Source of the DNA: Chloroflexota bacterium
Lineage (GTDB): Bacteria; Chloroflexota; Anaerolineae; B4-G1; SLSP01
DNA: 64,000 nt
Assembly (NCBI GenBank): GCA_029555965.1
Contig: JAKQHY010000206.1
Location: forward strand, 1 to 64,000
Direction: 5' to 3'
Both the position numbers and the translations under genes were made by a program. This document shows positions 60,004 to 64,000 of this stretch, in pieces. How positions within the stretch are numbered: position 1 is the stretch's first letter; each line of letters begins with the position of its first letter. The notes beneath the pieces were generated by a model that was given only the letters and a program-made list of their open reading frames with translations, searched no databases and was not told the origin of the DNA.

Positions 60004-60032
60004 ACTATAAGGCATTTTTAGGCTTTTGTCAA
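60004..60032 (-). promoter_or_regulatory. Strong promoter of the candidate ncRNA
   Basis: Minus strand TTGACA (60027-60032), exact 17-bp spacer, TATAGT (60004-60009), placing transcription start near 59997 just inside the left end of the closing stem. Confidence 0.8.
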
Positions 60033-60073
60033 CTCATTTATGACAAACTTCTTTAAAAAGCCGTCACTTGTCA

Positions 60074-60607
60074 CTAATTAAAAATTTGATCTTCGCACAG
60101 GGCGGCAATAAACAGGAAAGAAGAAAGCCGGTTGACGTAGGCCAGATTGACGCCGCCGATGTCGGCTTCGGCGGCCATCAGCGTGACCAGATGACGCTCG
60201 GCGCGGCGGACAACGGCGCGCGCCAGATGGCAGGCGGCGCCGGCAGGAGAGTCGCCGGGCAGTACAAATTCGTGCAAGGGTGGCAAATCTTGCGCCAACA
60301 CGGAGATGAGGCTTTCTAACCATTGTAGGTCGCCCTCCTCCAGGCCAGGGTAGCGGGTGCGGATACAGGAAGTCGCCGAGAGATGCGTCATCAACCGGGA
60401 AAGATGACGTTGGATGGTCGGCAAAGCCTGGCGCAAGTCTTCTGACCGAACGGCCGCGCGGGCCATCCCGATGGCGCAGGTGGCCTCGTCCACCGCACCG
60501 AGGACTTCCATCAACAGGCCGTCTTTGGGCATCCGGGCGGACTCACCCAATCGGACGGTGTTGCCAGTATCGCCTTTGCCGGTATAGAAAGAGGATTTGG
60601 GTCTCAC
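60074..60607 (-). CDS. PduO/MMAB-type cob(I)alamin adenosyltransferase
   Basis: The product is 177 aa. It adenosylates cob(I)alamin to coenzyme B12. Family motifs are 'FYTGKGDTGNTVRLGE' (ATP loop), 'LGAVDEATCAIGMARAAV', 'FVLPGDSPAGAACHLARAVV' with 'RRAERH', and 'YVNRLSSFLFIAALCE'. Gly-Asp-Ser in place of Gly-Gly-Ser is a small variation. The DHOD-like gene ends 3 bases before its start, so the two form a pair. Adenosylcobalamin users are not encoded in the window, except that a MutL-family ATPase of mutase type occurs at 2773-4524. Confidence 0.9.
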   Translation of the reverse strand: MRPKSSFYTGKGDTGNTVRLGESARMPKDGLLMEVLGAVDEATCAIGMARAAVRSEDLRQALPTIQRHLSRLMTHLSATSCIRTRYPGLEEGDLQWLESLISVLAQDLPPLHEFVLPGDSPAGAACHLARAVVRRAERHLVTLMAAEADIGGVNLAYVNRLSSFLFIAALCEDQIFN

Positions 60608-60610
60608 GGC

Positions 60611-61597
60611 CTACTGCCCGATCAATTTGACGTAGTTTGCCCGCTCGTAGGCCGCCGGGCTAGGGCTGTTCCGCAAGCTCAGCAATCCCCTGATCTGCCC
60701 CAGGTCAGTGTACCCGTGCTCATCCAGCCACATGGCCGTGCCGGCTATCAGCTCGCCGATCTTCTCGATCCCCCCGTTCAGCAACACGGAACACACCTGC
60801 ACCACATCCGCCCCGACCATCACCGCCTTGATGACGTCTGCCGGTGTATGTACGCCAGTGCTGAGCGCCAGGGAGGCGGCGATTTGCCCATGGAGGATGG
60901 CGACCCAACGCAGCGGGAGACGAATTTCGGCGGAGGTGCTCAGGGTGATGCTGCGCCGCGTGGTCATGCCCTCGATGTCGAGGTCGGGTTCATAGAAGCG
61001 GTTGAAAAGCACCAGCCCGTTCGCGCCTGCACAGTCCAACATTTGGGCCATGTGTGGGATAGCGGTGATAAACGGATGCAATTTGACCGCAATGGGGAGC
61101 GAGACTTGCCTGCGTATATCGTGAAGCACAGAAAAGTACATGGACTCAATTTGCGCACCGGTCAATCGGTGGGAAGTGGGCAAGTAGTAGAGATTTAATT
61201 CGAGCGCGTCGGCCCCGGCTTCCTGCAACTGTCTGGCATACCGGACCCAACTACCTTCGCTGTGGCCGTTCAGACTGGCGATGATGGGGATGTCTATAGC
61301 GGCTTTGGCTTTGTAGATCAAATCTAGGTATTGCGTTTCGTTGCAGCGGTACGCGCCCAGCTCAGGGAAAAAGTCAATGGACTCGGCGTAACGGTATCGG
61401 GTGTCTTCGATGATGTCATCCAACAAAGGGGCGCCCTCTGCCATTTGTTCCTCGAACAGCGAAAACAGGACGATGGCCCCTGCCCCGGCGTCGGCCATCT
61501 TTTGGATGTCATCGAGTTTACAGGAAAGGGGCGAAGCGGAAGGCACGATAGGGTTTTTAAGGGTAAGCCCCATATACGTCGTCGCTAAATCACTCAT
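60611..61597 (-). CDS. Dihydroorotate dehydrogenase-like flavoprotein
   Basis: ATG 61597 (MSDLATTYMGLTLKNPIVPS) has AAGGAG upstream and is preferred over 61615; the product is 328 aa. It is a TIM barrel of the DHOD/dihydropyrimidine dehydrogenase class: 'GLTLKNPIVPSASPLS', 'IPIIASLNGHSEGSWVRYA', 'ALELNLYYLP', 'LPIAVKLHPFI' and 'GLVLFNRFYEPDLDIE'. It lacks the extra modules of PyrD and is often annotated only as DHOD-like; its substrate is uncertain. It precedes the adenosyltransferase by 3 bases. Confidence 0.87.
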   Translation of the reverse strand: MSDLATTYMGLTLKNPIVPSASPLSCKLDDIQKMADAGAGAIVLFSLFEEQMAEGAPLLDDIIEDTRYRYAESIDFFPELGAYRCNETQYLDLIYKAKAAIDIPIIASLNGHSEGSWVRYARQLQEAGADALELNLYYLPTSHRLTGAQIESMYFSVLHDIRRQVSLPIAVKLHPFITAIPHMAQMLDCAGANGLVLFNRFYEPDLDIEGMTTRRSITLSTSAEIRLPLRWVAILHGQIAASLALSTGVHTPADVIKAVMVGADVVQVCSVLLNGGIEKIGELIAGTAMWLDEHGYTDLGQIRGLLSLRNSPSPAAYERANYVKLIGQ

Positions 61598-61616
61598 CGC
61601 GGCTCCTTTTCTCATC

Positions 61617-61736
61617 AGGACTTACGCGAAGCAGTGCAAATTTACCGCAGAGTACGCAGAGATCGCAGAGGTTTTTATAGCGTCTCAGCGCCCTCAGCGT
61701 GCTCTGCGGTGCAAGAACCGTCCTTGCGTAAGTCCT
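61617..61736. repeat. 120-bp nested palindromic element (cgcagag family, copy 2)
   Basis: Outer terminal inverted repeats aggacttacgc (61617-61627) / gcgtaagtcct (61726-61736); inner accgcagag (61634-61642) / ctctgcggt (61702-61710). The interior is built of cgcagag and tcagcg units. It resembles a small non-autonomous mobile element and shares its inner unit with 29765-29831. Confidence 0.85.
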
Positions 61737-61840
61737 ACTCATAAATGATTCAATCTGTGCGGACTTAATTTTTATGATAAAGTAACTTGCAGAAAATAGC
61801 AAGTGTTGACAGCCGGTTACTTTGCCTCATAATGACGCCT

Positions 61841-64000
61841 ATGAAACTACGATACTTTGCCATAGTGCTCATAGGATTGCTGCTGACCGGCTGTGACGCC
61901 GAAGCTTTGCCGGTGGAGTTACCCTTCCTCCCTTCGCCCACGCCCACCCCCACCGCCACGCCCACCCCCACCGCCACGCCCTCCCCAACGCCCACCCCTT
62001 CTCCTACCCCCACCCCCACGCCGACGCCCCTGCCCCACGAGGTGCTGGAAGCGGCGCAGCAGGCTTACTTCAACGGAGATTGGGGCGCCGCTGAAACGCA
62101 CTACGCCCAATTGCTGGCGCTGCCGGCCCTCACCCAAGATGAAATGGAACAGGCGCGGTTGGGATTGGGGCAAACCCTTCTGGCGGACGACAAGCCGGCC
62201 GACGCCATCCCGCTCCTGCAAGAATTCATCACGCAGGGCGGGCAGAGCGCGCGCGTAAGCGAAGCGCAGCTCTACCTGGCCGATGCGCTGGTGGCCTCCG
62301 GCGATGCGGCTGGCGCCGTGGCGCACTATCGCGCCGTGGCGGAAGCGTACCCGCTGCTCGCGCTCTACGCCCGGCAGTGGGAGGGTGACGCCGCTTACGC
62401 CGCCGGGGACTATCCCACGGCGTTGACGGCTTACGCCGCCGCCCTGGAGCAGGCCGGAACGGCCAGCGCGCAAGTCTATCTGTGGGAGAAGATCGCCCTC
62501 ACGCACGCCGCTTCCGGCGCCTACGCCGACTCCCTGGCCGCCTACGACGCCATTCTCGCCATCGCGCGCATCGCCGCGTATCGGGCGCGAATTATGTATC
62601 AGGCCGCGCAGACCGCGTTGGCCTTCGGCGACACGGAGACGGCCTACGCGCGGATGCAGGAACTCGTGGGCGCGTACCCCGCCGAATCTTACGCCTATCA
62701 AGCCCTGATCAAGCTGGTGGAGGCCGGGATTCCCGTGGATGAGCGGCTGCGCGGGCTGGTGGATTACTACGCCGAGGCGTATGGCCCGGCGGTCGAAGCA
62801 TTCTATCGCATCATCAACGCCGACCCGGCGCACGGCGGCGAGCCGCACTACTACATCGGCCTCTCGTATCTGGGGGCCGGCAGTGCGGACCTGGCCCTGC
62901 GCGAGTTCCAGACCTTGCTCGACACGCACCCCGAAAGCGACTATTGGGGCAGCGCGTGGATCGGCAAGGGGCGGGCGCTGGCGGATTCAGGGCGGACGGA
63001 AGAAGCCATCGCCGCGTACCGCGCCCTCGTTGACGAGTTGCCCGACCACGCCCGCGCCGCCGAAGCCCTGTGGAGCGCGGCGGAGTTGCAGCAGAGCGCC
63101 GGGCAATTCGCCGAGGCCGCCGATGCCTTCCTCGATCTGGCCGACCGCTATCCCAACGCCGAAGACGCGCCGGAAGCGCGCTTCCGCGCCGGGCTGCTGC
63201 GCTATCGCGCCGCCGACCTGCCGGGCGCACAGGCGGCCTGGCGCGGGCTGACAGGCTGGTATCCCTACGCGGAGCGGGCGCAGGCAACGTATTTTTGGTT
63301 AGGGAAGACGTATCTGCAATCTGGCAACACCGTCAGCGCGACGGCGGCGTTGAGTCAGGCTATCGCCTTCGACGCCTGGAGCTACTACGGGCTGCGGGCG
63401 GGCGACATGCTGGCCGGACGCCCGCCGTTTGCTGTCACCGACACCGCGTACCGGCCCTGCAATTTGCCGGAGGAGCAACGCGCCGCCGAGGTGTGGTTGG
63501 CGGCCCAGCTTGGGTTGGAGAGCGCGGAGGGCCTGGGAACGCTGCCGGCCGATCTGCTGGCGAACCCCACGTTGCAGCGCGGGACGCTGTTGCTGCGCCT
63601 GGGTCACTTCGACGAGGGGCGCGCGGAGTTGGAGGCGTTGCGCGACGCCACGGTCAGCGACATGTTGACGCAGTACCGGCTGGCGCTCTACTTCCGCGAC
63701 ATCGGGCTGTACCGCTCGTCCATCGTCGCCGCCGCGAGCGTCTGGCGGCTCTCCGGCGCGGGCACGATCCGCGACCTGCCGCGCTTCATAGGCTGCCTCG
63801 CCTATCCCACGTATTACGGCGATCTGGTAGATCAGGAATCGGCGCGGTTGGGACTGGACCCGCTCTTCACGTATGCGCTACTGCGACAGGAAAGCCTGTT
63901 CGAGGGGTATGCCACCTCCTATGCGGCGGCGCACGGGCTGATGCAGGTGATCCCGCCGACCGGCGCGCAAATCGCCGCCGAGTTGGACTGGCCGCCGGAC
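61841..64000 (+). CDS. Lytic transglycosylase lipoprotein with TPR repeats (3' end outside window)
   Basis: This frame is missing from the ORF track because no stop lies in the window. ATG 61841 (61832 is an alternative) begins a lipoprotein signal with lipobox '[14 protein letters not shown]' (Cys about residue 18). A PT linker ('[20 protein letters not shown]') follows, then about ten tetratricopeptide-type helical repeats (residues about 65-640, e.g. '[20 protein letters not shown]' and '[20 protein letters not shown]'). The C-terminal catalytic domain starts with '[16 protein letters not shown]', where Glu is the catalytic acid of Slt-type enzymes, and '[18 protein letters not shown]'. 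It cleaves peptidoglycan glycan strands outside the membrane. At least 720 codons are present. Confidence 0.92.
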   Translation, partial: MKLRYFAIVLIGLLLTGCDAEALPVELPFLPSPTPTPTATPTPTATPSPTPTPSPTPTPTPTPLPHEVLEAAQQAYFNGDWGAAETHYAQLLALPALTQDEMEQARLGLGQTLLADDKPADAIPLLQEFITQGGQSARVSEAQLYLADALVASGDAAGAVAHYRAVAEAYPLLALYARQWEGDAAYAAGDYPTALTAYAAALEQAGTASAQVYLWEKIALTHAASGAYADSLAAYDAILAIARIAAYRARIMYQAAQTALAFGDTETAYARMQELVGAYPAESYAYQALIKLVEAGIPVDERLRGLVDYYAEAYGPAVEAFYRIINADPAHGGEPHYYIGLSYLGAGSADLALREFQTLLDTHPESDYWGSAWIGKGRALADSGRTEEAIAAYRALVDELPDHARAAEALWSAAELQQSAGQFAEAADAFLDLADRYPNAEDAPEARFRAGLLRYRAADLPGAQAAWRGLTGWYPYAERAQATYFWLGKTYLQSGNTVSATAALSQAIAFDAWSYYGLRAGDMLAGRPPFAVTDTAYRPCNLPEEQRAAEVWLAAQLGLESAEGLGTLPADLLANPTLQRGTLLLRLGHFDEGRAELEALRDATVSDMLTQYRLALYFRDIGLYRSSIVAAASVWRLSGAGTIRDLPRFIGCLAYPTYYGDLVDQESARLGLDPLFTYALLRQESLFEGYATSYAAAHGLMQVIPPTGAQIAAELDWPPD

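Noticed and set aside
61919-62929. 336-aa minus ORF with Gly/Arg-rich end
   Set aside because: Antisense of the transglycosylase and its PT linker (GGRGGGGG tail is the mirror of the PT tract).
1-64000. CRISPR arrays
   Set aside because: Repeats here are short units, coding PT/LPDWL repeats or inverted hairpins; none shows direct repeats of 25-40 bp with unique spacers, and no cas gene was seen.

Overview
The window is GC-rich bacterial chromosome. Several traits point to Chloroflexota, most likely an Anaerolineae-type lineage: Pro/Thr ('PTPTPTATP') linkers on secreted proteins, many GAF-containing hybrid histidine kinases, a MutL-like/zinc-ribbon membrane operon, and short-unit hairpin repeats between genes. 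This assignment rests on gene content only; no rRNA or other marker gene is present.

Layout. (1) 1-1571: 3' end of a secreted beta-propeller-like protein and a small convergent gene. (2) 1722-10445, minus strand: a tightly packed seven-gene operon of poorly characterised proteins. It encodes a small protein, a DUF6754-like membrane protein, a 202-aa membrane protein, a 1209-aa zinc-ribbon protein carrying about 26 'LPDWL'-type motifs, a 224-aa membrane protein, a MutL-type ASKHA ATPase and a protein with a lipoyl-like fold and possible KOW domain. This is the best candidate for an undescribed system. (3) 10622-12852: an MBL-fold hydrolase, mobA and fdhD. (4) 12985-17054: a small membrane protein, ABC ATPase, ABC permease, DUF99 protein and HypA. 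(5) 17142-28527: signalling genes (7TM-GAF receptor, triple-receiver hybrid kinase, two REC-kinases) with two unknown genes and a HerA-like ATPase. (6) 28622-30963: a dual-specificity-type phosphatase, an unknown protein and a phospholipase D-like protein. (7) 31037-37529, minus: a glycan assembly cluster (three GT4, one GT2, one polytopic GT39-like transferase, one methyltransferase). (8) 37629-45113: mutS, a degenerate receiver/GGDEF protein, comEC, a small membrane protein, a uroporphyrinogen-decarboxylase-like remnant and an M50 protease. (9) 45130-49148, minus: an Rrf2 regulator with a polar amino-acid ABC transporter. (10) 49410-57607: a fatty-acid desaturase, methyltransferase, Phd/PIN and MNT/HEPN modules, plsY, an F420-type nitroreductase-like protein, an (alpha/alpha)6 glycosidase and a Rieske oxygenase. 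(11) 57694-61597: a small membrane protein, a secreted subtilase, a candidate structured non-coding RNA, a cobalamin adenosyltransferase and a DHOD-like enzyme. (12) 61841-64000: a TPR lytic transglycosylase lipoprotein cut by the window end.

The strongest non-coding signal is at 59.7-60.0 kb on the minus strand. A consensus promoter (TTGACA, 17 bp, TATAGT) drives a purine-rich segment of about 260 nt. Its two ends pair over 13 bp, two more nested long-range helices follow, and four local hairpins lie inside. No protein reading frame explains it.

Other notable points are a subtilase whose propeptide-like domain appears to be at the C-terminus, a ComEC with a degraded metal site, a response regulator lacking its phosphoacceptor, an in-frame purine-repeat insertion in MutS, and at least eight families of intergenic hairpin repeats, two of them present twice in the window.
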